Positions 36,037 through 48,276 of a stretch of DNA of 64,000 nt are shown piece after piece. The notes under the pieces were generated by a model, which was not told the origin of the DNA, did not search any database, and saw only the letters and a list, made by a program, of their open reading frames with translations. The stretch comes from Pseudevernia furfuracea (taxonomy: Eukaryota > Ascomycota > Lecanoromycetes > Lecanorales > Parmeliaceae), in the NCBI GenBank assembly GCA_022315425.1, contig JAIUPT010000041.1, forward strand, positions 2,294,001 through 2,358,000. The letters run 5' to 3'. Each line of letters begins with the position of its first letter. Position 1 is the stretch's first letter. The translations under genes and the position numbers were made by a program.

Positions 36037-39000
36037 ATGGCGGAGTCTCCAGAACTGCTTGGGCTGAAAGTGCTCTTTGAGGGGCCAAAGCCTTGCGTAG
36101 AGTAAGCCTCAAACACGAAGATCTTACCGAAAGATATATGTACTTACCACAGGGTCTCTCTCTCAGCATCGTTGCAGTTCACGGCCTCGGCGCTAGTCCA
36201 GACTGGGCGTGGATCAGGAAAGTGAAAGATGGTGATAGAGAAATCAATGTCAACTGGCTTGCGGACGAGAATATGCTTCCAGTAAAACTTCCAGGCTCCC
36301 GAATCATGACCTTTAATTACGAATCAAAGTGGCTACTAGGCGCTCCAAAGCAAAGGCGTTCTTTATGCGCTGAACAGCTGCTCACAGCTCTGGACAATAA
36401 ACGTCAAAAGGTAATGAGTCGTTCCAACCACAGATTGTTTGCACAAATCTTTAAAAACTAGCAGGAGGAACATACGAAGTATCGTCCATTGATTTTCATT
36501 GGCCATAGTTTTGGTGGAGTAGTCATTGAGCAGGTGAGAAAAGACCATCCGCCCAAGCAGCATAAATACTTACCCTCTGTAGAGTTTGGTAAGCGCAAAC
36601 TCTCACGGCGGTAGCTTTCAGTATCTTGCTTTGTCAACGGTGGGAATAGTCTTTCTTGGGACTCCCCATCGCGGTACTCAAGTTGCGAAATGGGGTGAGA
36701 TTGTCGCCACATCCGCCAAGGCTCTGGGATTCGGGTTCGAGGATAGCATCCTGAAGGACCTCCGACAAGACTCAGAGCAATCTAGAGATCTACTATATGA
36801 GTTCACTCTGTGGGCCAACAGAGCCCCACTCAAACTTGTCTGTTTTTTCGAGCAGCATAAGACGGACTATGGAAAGAGCTTTGGTATTACGTGGAAAGAA
36901 CTGGTAAGACATTCTGGATCCGCAAATAATTCGCAGGTCTTTCTAACAGGAAGATATCGACAAGGTTGTCGACGAGATTTCAGCCTGTATAGATGGCCAT
37001 CGGAAGGTACCCCTACCAACCGACCATTTGAAGATCAACAAGTACAGTGGACCACATGATTCCTCCTACGCTGCGGTGTACCCCTTGATTGTGGATATGG
37101 CCCAGAATGCAAAGCAGATAGTCGAAGGCAGACTAGACCGTAAGCGAGCCTAAAATTGCCCAGGTACCCGAGTTGACATATCTGTGAGCAGCTCAGGAAA
37201 TTGTCAAAGAAAATTCAAGTATGACGAACACTAAAAATTCTAATTATTTATAATGACTGACTCTAGTCAAACAGAAATTCCCAAGGAGAACTTTGAGTGT
37301 CTGCAATCTCTGTTTCTTTCTAACCCTCAATACGATCTTGCAGCAATTCGCAGTGCGAAGGGAGACAGGGTCCCTGGCACTTGCGAATGGATTCTCTCTC
37401 AAGATCGGTACACGAGATGGTTAGTCGAAGACGGTCCACAACTTCTTTGGCTCACTGGCGGGCCGGGAATTGGAAAGACAATGATATCCAGTTTCTTAGT
37501 CGAAGAGCTCGCCCACTTAGCCGAGCGATCATCTCAGATGACGTTGGCATACTATTTCTGCGATGACAAAATCGAGGACCGTAGAACAGCCACAGCTATT
37601 CTCAGAGGGCTACTTCTACAACTACTACGTCAGCGACCGATCCTCTTCAATCACATTCAAAATCACTTTGATATGTCGCGTGACAGCCTCTTTACTAATT
37701 TCCATGCGTTGTGGGGAATATTTGTTCACATTGTACAGGATTCTGAAGCGGGTGAGGTATTCTGTCTGATAGATGCTTTGGACGAATGTGAGAAGGAATC
37801 ACGTCAGCTGTTTCTCACTGATTTCACGAAACTGTTTTGTTCTCAGCAAAGTCACAAGACCGGTGTCAAATTTATTGTCACCAGTAGACGGGAAATCGAC
37901 ATAGAGGAGTCACTGTCCGCAGTCGGTCCCGCCGTTCAGAATCTACAAGTGGACTCAGAGAGAGTCAATCACGACGTACACAAATTCATCAATGTTAAGG
38001 TCGATGAGTTATCAAAAATGAAAGGGTACAAGTCAGCATTGAAGGAAAAGATCAGGTGTGCGCTGACGGAGAAGGCTGGTGGAACATTCTTATACGTTTC
38101 ACTGGTCTTGCACGATCTCAAAAGAACGATCATAGCCTCGCAAGTCACACAGAAACTGTCAGAACTGCCTTCGAACTTAAACAAAGTGTACGACAGAATA
38201 CTCGGTCTCATTGAGACAGACTGCGAGGAGATCGCAAAACTGGTGCTCTGTTGGGTGTCTGTTGCACGAAGGCCTCTGACCGTGGATGAACTTGCAATGG
38301 CACTCGTTTTGGGCACGAGAAAGTGGGAGAAGGGTACAAGGCCACCAGAAGAACTCGTGGACGAAATGAAAGATGGTTTCAAATGCTGCGAGCCTCTTGT
38401 CTACGTTGATACCGACAATCATACCGTTAACCTCGTTCATCAATCCGCCAAAGACTACCTCTTGAGTACACGTCTTCAAGAAAAAGACGGTCTGTCACAA
38501 TATCACATTGTCCTAGATAGGACAAACCTTCTTATCTTCAGGACATGCTGGGCATATCTGAGCCTAAAAGAATTCGAACAAGGTACGGCGATAATCGACC
38601 GGGTTAATGGCAAGAAATTATGCGAGAATACCTTGATCAACAAATTCCTTAAAGACCACTGCTTTCTCCAGTATATCATCAAAGAGTGGCAGAAGCATGC
38701 GCTAGCAGCTAATCCAGCTCTCTTCACCGACTATGAATTCTGGAAGGACACTCTTCACAAATTGCCGACCTTGCGTGATTTCTGGTTGATCCAGGCCTCT
38801 GCCGAAGGACACGAAGTGATAGTGCAACGACTGCTCGAGGAGGGTGCCGAGGTGAATTCTTTGGACATCTATTGTCTCACGCCGTTGTCAAAGGCGGCTT
38901 TGGGAGGACATGAGGCAGTAGTAAGACTTCTGTTAAGTCAAAACGGTGTGATAGCAGACTCCCGAGATCATGAGCTTCGAACGCCGCTATCTTTGGCTGT

Positions 39001-39739
39001 CGGTGAAGGACATGAGGCAGTAGTAAGATTGCTGTTGAGTCGAGACGACGTGGCAGCAGACTCCCGAAATTCTTGGGGTCGAACACCGCTTCAGAAGGCG
39101 GTTAAGAGCGGGCATGAGGCAATGGTAAGACTACTTTTGACACGAGACGATGTAGCAGCAGACTCTCGAGATAAAGAGGATCGAACAGCACTATCTGAGG
39201 CGATTGAGACAGAACATAAGGCAATTGTAAAATTGCTATTGAGTCGACACGACGTGGCAATGGACTCCCGAGATACATATGGCCGAACACCACTAATGAA
39301 GGCGGTTATGAGCGGGCATGAGGGAATAGTAAGACTGTTTTTAACGCGATACGATGTGGTAGTAGACTCCCGAGATAACGAGGATCGAACACCACTATCT
39401 TGGGCGGCTGAGGCAGGGCATATGGCAATAATAAGACTGCTGTTGAGTCGAGACGACGTGATGGCAGACTCCCAAGATAGTAGGGGCCGAACACCGCTGT
39501 GGTACTTAACTCATAGAGGCTATACAGGAAAAGGGACAAAGGGGCGAGGAATTGATGCAGAGGTGAGGCTACTGGAACAGAAGATGAAAGATGTCGAAAC
39601 ATGGTCACATATTGGAACTCCCTGGATGGTTGATGCTCGTATTCAACGAGAGCAACGGCACGAGCGAAGGCGGGAGCAGGAGCGCAGCAGAGAAACTCGG
39701 AGACAAGTCATTCCTCGAAGAGCGGCTATTCTCGATTAA
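36037..39739 (+). CDS. NLR-like STAND protein: lipase-like hydrolase, NACHT and ankyrin repeats
   Basis: Seven exons join in frame: 36037-36101, 36167-36410, 36465-36533, 36583-36903, 36950-37139, 37192-37218 and 37275-39739, for 1,126 aa; introns are 46-65 bp. Residues 22-260 are an alpha/beta-hydrolase (VDIVAVHGLGASPDWAW; nucleophile elbow GHSFGG at 116-121 with Ser118; FLGTPHRG). The NACHT follows: P-loop GGPGIGKT at 367-374 and Walker B CLIDALDE at about 469-476. A linker with LVHQSAKDYLL leads to about seven ankyrin repeats (about 809-1058), several with a strict 34-residue period (ADSRD...RTPL...GHEAVVRLLLSRDDV). The tail is Arg/Glu-rich. Fungal proteins of this build act in non-self recognition: ankyrins sense, NACHT oligomerises, and the hydrolase is the effector. 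The exon boundaries at 37139-37275 are the least certain part. Confidence 0.85.
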
Positions 39740-40400
39740 TTTCCCAATCGGGTATACTGGGACTGGATTTCTGACAGAATTATTACGACTGGTACACACT
39801 CACCAATTGCAACCCGAGGACCGTGCCATCGAGCCCAAGAATGTCTGTCTATGTTCATTAAATATATCTCCGCCTACTTCTCTATCGACGCCCCGAGTAT
39901 CGATTCTTTTGTACCGCTGTTACGAATAAATAAACTTCGCAGCTTGATCCTACACTCACTACAACTGAAGCGTCTCTTTAGAATATAATTCGTGTATATA
40001 TGCGTATATCATGAAAGGAGATGCAGAACTATAATTTATAATAGTCTATAAAGATACGTACGTATCTTATTCTCTTGTCGAGAAGAACTTATATAAAGTA
40101 ATAAGAATGTCAAAAATTGCACTCATTACAGAACCTTTGACTTTCTAAGTTTTTTCTTATATTTCTTATTTCTTTAATTCTTATTTCTTTTCTTTATTTA
40201 CTTCATTTTAATATTATATAACGTCTATTAAGATAAATAATTTGTTATATATTAAAGAATAGTATAAAATGTTTTATATATTATTTAATCGAATTAATTA
40301 TCGTCGACGTCAAACGAATCTATTGCTTATTATTAGTTATAAAAGATATTTTCGTCGCTTACTATATTATATTATCTCAATTCGAAAAAATTTATACGTA
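39740..40400. other. 3' flank of the NLR gene and edge of AT-rich block
   Basis: 39740-40000 is moderate-GC 3' flanking DNA. From about 40000 the sequence becomes AT-rich and RIP-like. No gene was seen. Confidence 0.5.
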
Positions 40401-41905
40401 CAACAGACTTTTCGCTTAATTAATAGTCACTCGCACGTACTTTATATCACTATAAACTACTTTCTACTATTATTCAATAATCACTTGACTAAATGACTTC
40501 ACATTTGAGACAGTAGTTATTTATATAGTAGTGTACAAGTTCTAGTTATGAAAATCATTGTCGCCTTTCGTATCCTTCACACGCTTTATTCTTGTACATA
40601 ATTTCTCACATCACTTGTTTATCCTTTTCATATTTAGATTTTTTTATTCATCGTCTCAGATCTCAATTGTACGTTTCTTAATTATCGAGACGTATAATCG
40701 CTTAGAAACCTTGCGCTTTAGATAATATTAATATAACTCAATTTGATTCAAATTCGAAGAATTTGCAGATTACGAGAGCACGATGAGATGCGAAATTCTA
40801 AGAAGTTTTTCTTGTTGTCACGCATTATAACTTAATGCATCGTTCTGAATTAGAAAACATTTCCCATACTTGACAATCACTTCATGAATAAATGAAATTA
40901 ATCGAGGCAATAGCACGTATATTTGATATCGATATCAATTAATGTCTTTTTTGAAGTTTTTATTTCTCTCAAGCAGTACCCCTTCAGACTTCGAAATGCG
41001 TTTGAGACGTCTACTTTTGAGTTTCTTAGCTTGCTCCGTTAAAAAATGTTTCTTAATAATCTGTTGTTGAGTCAGATAGTCCGCATTTCGATCATTGAGA
41101 TGCTTCTGAGCTTCGTGTTGTTCTAAAGCGATCTCTTTACTGAACATGAAGCTGAGATCAAGCAATTCTAAGATGTAATAGTCTTAGAACATCATTTTCG
41201 TATAGCCACGATATCGTACATTTAAATAGTTCTTGTGATATGTCTCTTTCTTGAGTCGTGTGACCCAGATCTACTCTCGAGTTTCTTCAACTCGAATAAA
41301 TGTCTCGTTACTATGTATCATCATGTGTTTCTTTCTTCGAAGCTTCTCCAGTTATTCAATAACAAATTGTAATCGCTCTAGCTTCTGTTCCGAAGATAGC
41401 GAAGACTTGTATCTAGGCGAATATCTATCATAACCCTCTCTTTTGAATGCTGCATTGATGACTATTGCGGAGATCATGCATCCAATCTCACGTGCAATTG
41501 TGATTCATTTCTTACGACGTTGAAATTGATTCTTTGTCGCATGTCTGATTAGACGTCGTCGAAGCCTGATATTGATTGTCAAAGGTCATCCGGACTGAGG
41601 GCGTCGTTGATGTGCTTTAGAAGATAATGAATCAATGTTTTCTTTCTCCGCGTCTTCAGCGCGATTTAAGACATTTCGCACTGTTTCTTTGTCACAGTTA
41701 TACTTCTTCGCAAGCTGTCGATTGAAGAGATTGAAGTTGTTCTTGAGTTCTATTAGGGCTTCGCGTTTGACCTTTAAAAGGTCTACTGCGCCTTTGATAC
41801 GTCTCATAATAATGTAGGTGTTTTGGTGATTTTGGTGGGAAAACGCGTTTTTCGCGTTTTTCGAATAGGGCTGAAGTGACTATTAATTAAACGAAAAGTC
41901 TGTTG
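40401..41905 (-). mobile_element. Tc1-type DD34E transposon, copy 1, RIP-inactivated (1,505 bp)
   Basis: Inverted ends CAACAGACTTTTCGCTTAAT (continuing to about 30 bp) lie at 40401 and, inverted, at 41905, with TA on both sides. A transposase is readable on the minus strand from ATG 41807: an N-terminal helix-turn-helix (NRQLAKKYNCDKETVRNVLN), then INAAFKREGYDRYSPRYKSS, then HSNETFIRV where the first catalytic Asp should stand (Asn here). QNDALSYNA is the second catalytic block with Asp changed to Asn. The catalytic Glu in NSSNLNQIE comes 34 residues further on. Several TGA/TAA stops interrupt it. It is a cut-and-paste transposase in origin and dead here. Confidence 0.8.
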
Positions 41906-44588
41906 TACGTTAATATAAACGTTAATAAAGAATTTAGCTTTGATAATTCTATTACGCTCTTAATTCTATTAATATTCTAAGTTCGTCGCGATAGAAATTG
42001 AGATAATCGACTTTCTTTATTACTTAATAACTTATTTACGTCGAACGTCGATACTAATCTATTTATATAATAGTCACGAGTCTAGTTTAAGTTTAAAAGA
42101 ATATCTAATACGCTTCTATTTAATAAAATAACTCGTTTATCGTCAAGTTGTTTACGATACGATTTAACGCTATCTCTCTAAATCTTCTTACTTATAACTC
42201 TCTTATTCTTTTAAAAGATAAGTTAACTTTATTAACTTGCTCTTGTTGACTATAGCTATCGAAACGATAAATATTTCTTTATTAATAAATTAATAATATA
42301 TGCTATACGTAAGAAATCATATTAAGTATTTTAAATCTAAATAATATAGACTAGCTTATTAATCGCTAACTAAGTATACGTCGCTATAATAAGATAAATT
42401 TCTTCTTTTATTATTACTTTTTTATAAAAATATTATTTTTATTTAAATTATAAACTTTTATATCGCTCTTAATCTTTAAATTCATATTACGAAAATATTA
42501 AAAGTATTAGTAAGTAAATAAGCGATTAAAAGGAATATTATATATAGAGAGATAAATATTATAAAGTAAAGTTCAAAAAGTCTCTCGTCTAGCGCAATAA
42601 TATTATTTATATTAAAGAGATTTAATATAAATATTAAAGATATAAAACTCAGAGCTAGATAAGTTAAGCGTGAGATATTTTTAATCTCTGTGAGCGATCG
42701 TCTATAATTAATTATCTAAATTAGTGAAGTAGTAATAAATATAAGAGCTTTTAGTCGACGACTATAAATGTTAATATTTAAAGTAATCTACTTATAGTCT
42801 TCTATTAATAGAGCGCTATATTTTATATCGTCGTTTTTAATTATATAATATTCAAGAAATTTAATAGTATATCGAATTTTATTAGCTATTATTATACTGC
42901 GACGAGCTTATTATTAAAGAGTATATACGTCGACATTAAGTGTTATAATCTATTTAAGTGTAGTTAGAATAGTATTAAGAGAGTACTTATATAACTTGAT
43001 ATTATAATATATTAACTTTAAATACGTTATTTACTTCGCAGCGATTATTCTTAAAGAATAAGATAATAAGAAAAATAACATTAAATAGATTATATCGAAT
43101 CTCTAAGACTATTTAATATCTTAATAGAAGATAAAAGATTCTAATAAAAGAGATCGTCTTAAGTTAGATTTAAAATTAATATTATTAGAGAATAAGAGAT
43201 CTAAGAGAAAATTCTATAATTTATCTTAAAATAGTCGTGTCTAAAGTATAAGAATACTTGCTTTCTTATTATCTCGATATTTTAATATATAAGAATTACT
43301 TATAAAAGAGTCGATAAGAACTATCTATTTAAATATAAGTCTTCGTCTTAAAATATCTCTATAATAGATAAGATCTCTCTTATCTAATTAAAGCTTATCT
43401 TTTTTTTCTCGATCTTTAAGATTAAATAATAATATCGTACGAGTTCGATATTAATTTTCTTAAGTTATAATAGTATCTTTACTTTTCGTTATAAGTTTAT
43501 ATCTCGAAGCAATACTTGCTTAAATCTTAGATTCTTAAAGTCAATCACGCGATAATAACAAAGTTTTAAAAAGTTTTAAAATCTTGTTATAAACGATAAA
43601 GTAATCGTTAAGAGTCTTATTGTCGCTATATCGATTTAAAAGATATTAATATAAGATACGAAGAATAAAGAGTCGATATCTAGCAAGAAGTTAAGCGTCT
43701 CGATAATATTATTAAATAAATTCTTAACGATTAAAAGTCGATTATAGAAATCGTTTTTCTCTTTAATTATATTACGTAATAATAACGTAAGATCGTTAAG
43801 ATTAAGACTTTAATAACTTAACGAATTAGATATAGAGAAGAATTTTAAATAGATAATATAATAAGCGTATTAATTAACGATATTACTTTAAAGAAATTAA
43901 TATAAATCTTAAAGATATGAATTTCATTATATTCGTGCTACGATAAAGAATTTATATAATCTAATCTAATTCTAATTGCTAGTTTTATTTATATCTAAAG
44001 CTTACTTTTACGAACGTGTTCGAAGTTCTAATAAAATTTAAATTAAGATTAAGATTAATATAAGATATTTTAAAATTTGATTCTTTTTTATAATTTCTAT
44101 AATTAAAAGTCTTTTATATCTTTTATAACTCTATACTATCTCGTCTTATCTCGCTAATTTCGTTTTACTTTTTGATATCTTAATAAATTTTTAATTATAG
44201 AGTTACTTAACTCTTATCTTTATATATTTTAATGCTTAAGTATTATTTTATAAATTTAAATAATTTAGACGTATCTCGAAACTTCGCTTCTTCTTCTTAC
44301 GATTTTAAAGTTTATCTCTTATTCGATTAGCTTCTATATTTATTTATTATTATTATTATTATTAAAAATAATTTATACGTATTATTATACTCGTCGTTAT
44401 TAACAAGTTTAATAAAAGCGATTTTCGACTTCGTCGCGATCTTTAGTCGTGACGTCGATAAATATATAACTTTAAAAAAAGAAGTAAGCACACTTTGTGA
44501 AGAAGCACTATACGATATAGAATTTTTATAACAATCTCGAATAAAGATAGTCGAATCGCTAGAGAAAAAACTAATGAATCGTATCTAT
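41906..44588. repeat. AT-rich RIP-altered DNA
   Basis: Stops occur in all frames and CpA/TpG is nearly absent. No family was resolved. Confidence 0.55.
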
Positions 44589-44700
44589 TACGAGCGTATC
44601 TCGTATCTCTTAATAATATCTATTTATATTAATATTTCTTTATTAATATATTATCTCTTTTAGACTTAGCGTATCTTAATAGATTCACTTAATTATATAT
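44589..44700. mobile_element. Old RIP-altered copy of the 96-bp MITE
   Basis: TACGAGCGTATCTCGTATCT matches the end of the 33266 element. The following bases match its reverse-complement interior with C changed to T and G changed to A (CTTTTAGACTTAGCGTATCT against CCTTTAGGCTTAGCGTGTCT). The interior is some 25 bp longer and the right inverted end cannot be recognised. Confidence 0.55.
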
Positions 44701-44755
44701 ATATAATCTTTTCTCTTAATATATAATTATTTTATATTTAATTATCTTATTTAAT

Positions 44756-45260
44756 TACGCTACGTAATGAGACGAGACGCTTTAACGAGATTTCGCGTTG
44801 AGTCGAATTCGAAATAAGATATCGAGACGAATTTTCGAATTTTTTAAAAATCTTATCTTATCTTATCTTAATATCGATTTATTCGAGATGATTTTATTAT
44901 CTCGTTAAGTCTTTAAATTAGATTAATTCGAAATCGTTATTCTCGTAACGATCGCTTAAATAATATCTCGCGTATTCTTTTAAGTATCTTTCTAAGTAAT
45001 TATACTTCGTATTTTAACTCTAATTAAAATATCGTACTTTATATTTTATTTTATTTTAATCTTAATACGTAATATCAATATTTTAAAGAGATCGCTTAAA
45101 GATATTTAAAAATTATCGAGATAACGAGATAATCTCGTTATCTCGCTTAAAATAAATCGTCTTATCTTATCTTATTTTAATCAAGTCTCGTCTTAGCGTC
45201 GAAGCGAGATGCGATACTTAAAATCTCGTCTTATCTTATCTTATCTTATTGCGTAGCGTA
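44756..45260. mobile_element. TIR family 'TACGCTACG', copy A (505 bp)
   Basis: Both ends are TACGCTACG..., inverted (left TACGCTACGTAATGAGACGA; right end the inverse of TACGCTACGCAATAAGATAA). The 8 bp on each side are identical, TATTTAAT (44748-44755 and 45261-45268). There is no open frame. An 8-bp duplication is typical of hAT-type elements, but the terminal sequence does not prove a superfamily. Confidence 0.8.
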
Positions 45261-45669
45261 TATTTAATATATTTATATAACTTAGCTCTATATTAATTCT
45301 AATATTATAATTAAATTACTCTTACGTTATTCGTAATAATAATTAAATTTAAAGAAGTTAACTAATAAAAGCTTTATTAAGAACTTAATATTAATAAAAT
45401 ATCATATTTCTAAATTAGTTTATTATATAAATAAAGTGTTTTTAAGACGAAAAACAATCTCGTAAATAGTTAGAGAATAAAGAATAATTAAAATATTTAT
45501 AAGATTAGCGAATTAAAAAGAAATTATTAAAATTAATTATTATAAAAAAAATTTAATCACATATACAAATCGAGTTTTAGTGATTTTATTTTAAGAATAA
45601 AACGTTTTAATATAAGAGATTTAAACGACGTTCGATTCGATTAATAAACGTCTTTATAGTACTCTTCGC
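45261..45669. repeat. AT-rich RIP-altered DNA
   Basis: This is the spacer between TIR elements A and C; no recognisable content was seen. Confidence 0.5.
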
Positions 45670-45805
45670 TACGCTACGTAATAAAATAAAATAAAACAAA
45701 GCTTAAGATATTATATCTCGTCTCGACGCTAAGACGAGATTTGTTTAAGATAAGACGAGATAAGACGATTTATTTTTATCGAAATAACGAGATTATCTCA
45801 ATATC

Positions 45806-47153
45806 TACGCTACGCAATGAGACGAGATGAGACGAGATTTAAAATGTCGTATCTCGCTTCGACGCTAAGACGGGATTTGATTGAGACGAGACGAAGTGAG
45901 ACGATTTATTTTTATTAAAGTAACGAGATTATCTTGATATCTTAATGAACTTTAAATATTTTTAAGCGATCTCTTTAAAATTTTAATATTACGTATTAAA
46001 GTAAAGCAAAATAAAACGTAAAATAAAATACGAAGTATTAGTATATATAATATCATAAGATAGGGCTGAGCTAAAATATCTTAAATTTGTATGTGCAGCC
46101 AATGATAAATTCTATCTGATTTCCTTCTTCGATTAGCGTTCGTATAGCGTCTTTTAGACCTTTCGAGCGCCCTCATCAAAAAATTTAATGAGATCTTTTC
46201 GCAACTTCAATTATTTTATGCCCTCTGCATATAATTTCTTTAAACTTTTATTAATTATAGAACTCAACTTGCGCATTTCAACGCTGCAAAAATTATTAAA
46301 TTTGATCTATTATTGATAAAGTAAAGTAGAATTCAAATATCGCTGCCCGATCGCTTACTTCTTGACGAATGCGCGGCCTCGAAAAAATTTGTGCGTACAA
46401 GTCTTATATTTTGAATAACTTTTTACTTTTCTATTACTTTTTTGAGATTTTTTTTTCATTGTGAAGACTTATTTGCGCTATTCAGAGAATCAAGAATTTT
46501 TGAAATCGGTCTTATAGTTATTAATAGATTATAAGTTGAAGGTTTTTAACGTTGACGAACTAGATATTCGATATATATTTTAGTAGCGAAATTTTTTCAT
46601 ATAGTGATAAAATGATAAAACGATTAAATTTGTAAATTTGTAAATTGTAGAATTCGAATTCGAGCTGCGTTAAAAAAAAATTAAAATTAAAAATTAAAAT
46701 TAAAATTAAATAAATTAAATTGTAAATCGTATTATAATAATCTTAAAAAAAAAAGCAGAAAAAAAGCTATTTAAAATATTAATCGAATTTAATATTTTCT
46801 CAAAGAGGTTTTTCTCTTTTTTACGACTTAAGTCTTAAGTTAATTTAGATTAATTTTAATATCGTATCACGAATTTAATTCGTAAGTCTATACTTGTAAT
46901 TAATTAAAAAGATAATAAAAAAGAATAAAAAAGATACGCGATATAATATTTAAATAATCGTTACGAGAATAATAATCTCGAATTAATCTAATTAATAGAT
47001 CTAACGAGATAATAAAATAATCTCGAATAAATCGACGCTAAGACGAGATAAGATAAGATTTTTAGAAAATTCGAAAACTCGTCTCGATATTTTATCTTAA
47101 ATTCGACTCAACGCGAAATCTCGTCGAGACGTCTCGTCTTATTGCGTAGCGTA
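45806..47153. mobile_element. TIR family 'TACGCTACG', copy B, nested in C and carrying an insert
   Basis: Inverted TACGCTACG ends are flanked by TCAATATC (45798-45805) and TCGATATC (47154-47161), an 8-bp duplication that differs by a single transition. It is inserted in copy C and is in the opposite orientation to copy A. Its own sequence (about 490 bp) is split by the 859-bp element at 46038-46896. Confidence 0.8.
46038..46896. mobile_element. Small TA-flanked element, copy 2 (859 bp)
   Basis: It has the same ends as the 28873 element (TTAGTATATATAATATC... and ...CGTAAGTCTATACTTG) and TA on both sides, and it is inserted in copy B of the TIR family. It is much less RIP-altered than copy 1 and about 200 bp longer. 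The extra block (about 46187-46388) is bounded by AAAAAATTT on both sides, so copy 1 may have lost it by deletion between short repeats. No open frame was seen. Confidence 0.65.
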
Positions 47154-47759
47154 TCGATATCTTATTAAGTCTATTAATTAGATTAACTCGAGATCGTTAT
47201 CTTTATAATAACTCTTTAAATATTAATTCGCGTGTCTTTTTAAATTATCTTTTTAAGTAATTATACGTCGTACTTTAATTTTAATTAAAATATTATATTC
47301 TTCGCTCTATTTTATTTTAATCTTAATACGTAATATTAAAATTTTAAAGAGATCGCTTAGAAGTATTTAAAATTTATTAAGATAATAAAATAATTTCGAA
47401 TAGATCGACGCTAAGACGAGATAAGATAAAATTTTTAAAAAATTCAAAAATTCGTCTCGATATCTTATCTCGAATTACGTATCTCGAATTCGACTTAACG
47501 CGAAATCTCGTCGAGACGTCTCGTCTTATTACGTAGCGTATTAAATTTCTAAACGTAATTTATATATTTCTCGCGAGTTATATTTATCTTATATATCTTT
47601 CGCTTCGAGTAAGTCGCGCGCTTTAAGAATTAAATATAATACTTATTATATCTTTAACGTTTAGTGAGATCTACGTATAGAATAAAATAACTTTTAATTT
47701 TATAATTAATTATATTATGCGATTTTAATTTCACGTCTATATATATATATAATAATTCT
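47154..47759. repeat. Right arm of TIR copy C, then AT-rich spacer
   Basis: 47154-47540 belongs to copy C. 47541-47759 is AT-rich spacer without recognisable content. Confidence 0.5.
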
Positions 47760-48268
47760 TACGCTACGAAATAAGACGAGATAAAATAAGATTTAAGATA
47801 TTATATCTCGTCTCGACACTAAGATAAGATTTGATTAAAACGAGACGAGATAAGAGAATTTATTTTTATCGAGATAACGAGATTATCTTAATATTTTAAT
47901 AAGCTCTAAATATCTCTAAGTGACTTATTTAAAATTTTAATATTACGTATTAAAATAAAGTAAAATAAAATATAAAATAAAATATAAAGTATAATTAATT
48001 AAAAAGATGATTAAAAATATTAAAAAAGATACGCGATATAATGTTTATATAATCGTTACGAGAGTAACGATCGAAAGTTAATCTAATTAATTTCGACTTA
48101 ATCTAATTTATAGACTTAACGAAGTATAAAAATAATTTCGAATAAATCGACGTTTAGACGAGATAAGATAAGATTTTTAAAAAATTCGGAAACTCGTCTC
48201 GATATCTTATCTCGAATTCGACTTAATACGAAATCTCGTCGAGACGTCTCGTCTCGTTGCGTAGCGTA
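47760..48268. mobile_element. TIR family 'TACGCTACG', copy D (509 bp)
   Basis: It is a full-length uninterrupted copy with inverted TACGCTACG ends and a perfect 8-bp target duplication ATAATTCT (47752-47759 and 48269-48276). It has the same orientation as copy B. It gives the uninterrupted sequence across the site where copy B carries its 859-bp insert. Confidence 0.85.
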
Positions 48269-48276
48269 ATAATTCT

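Larger units (their letters stand above)
45670..47540. mobile_element. TIR family 'TACGCTACG', copy C, interrupted by copy B
   Basis: The left portion 45670-45805 and right portion 47154-47540 are collinear with the other copies and share the TACGCTACG ends. They are separated by copy B. The 8 bp outside the two ends (CTCTTCGC and TTAAATTT) do not match, unlike the other copies. It has no coding capacity. Confidence 0.7.

Noticed and set aside
39591..39929. 112-codon frame overlapping the end of the NLR gene
   Set aside because: It is out of frame with the ankyrin protein, overlaps its last 150 bp and shows no domain.
40401..41905. 8-bp duplications for the Tc1-type elements
   Set aside because: Only TA is shared on both sides when the two copies are aligned, as expected for Tc1/mariner elements.
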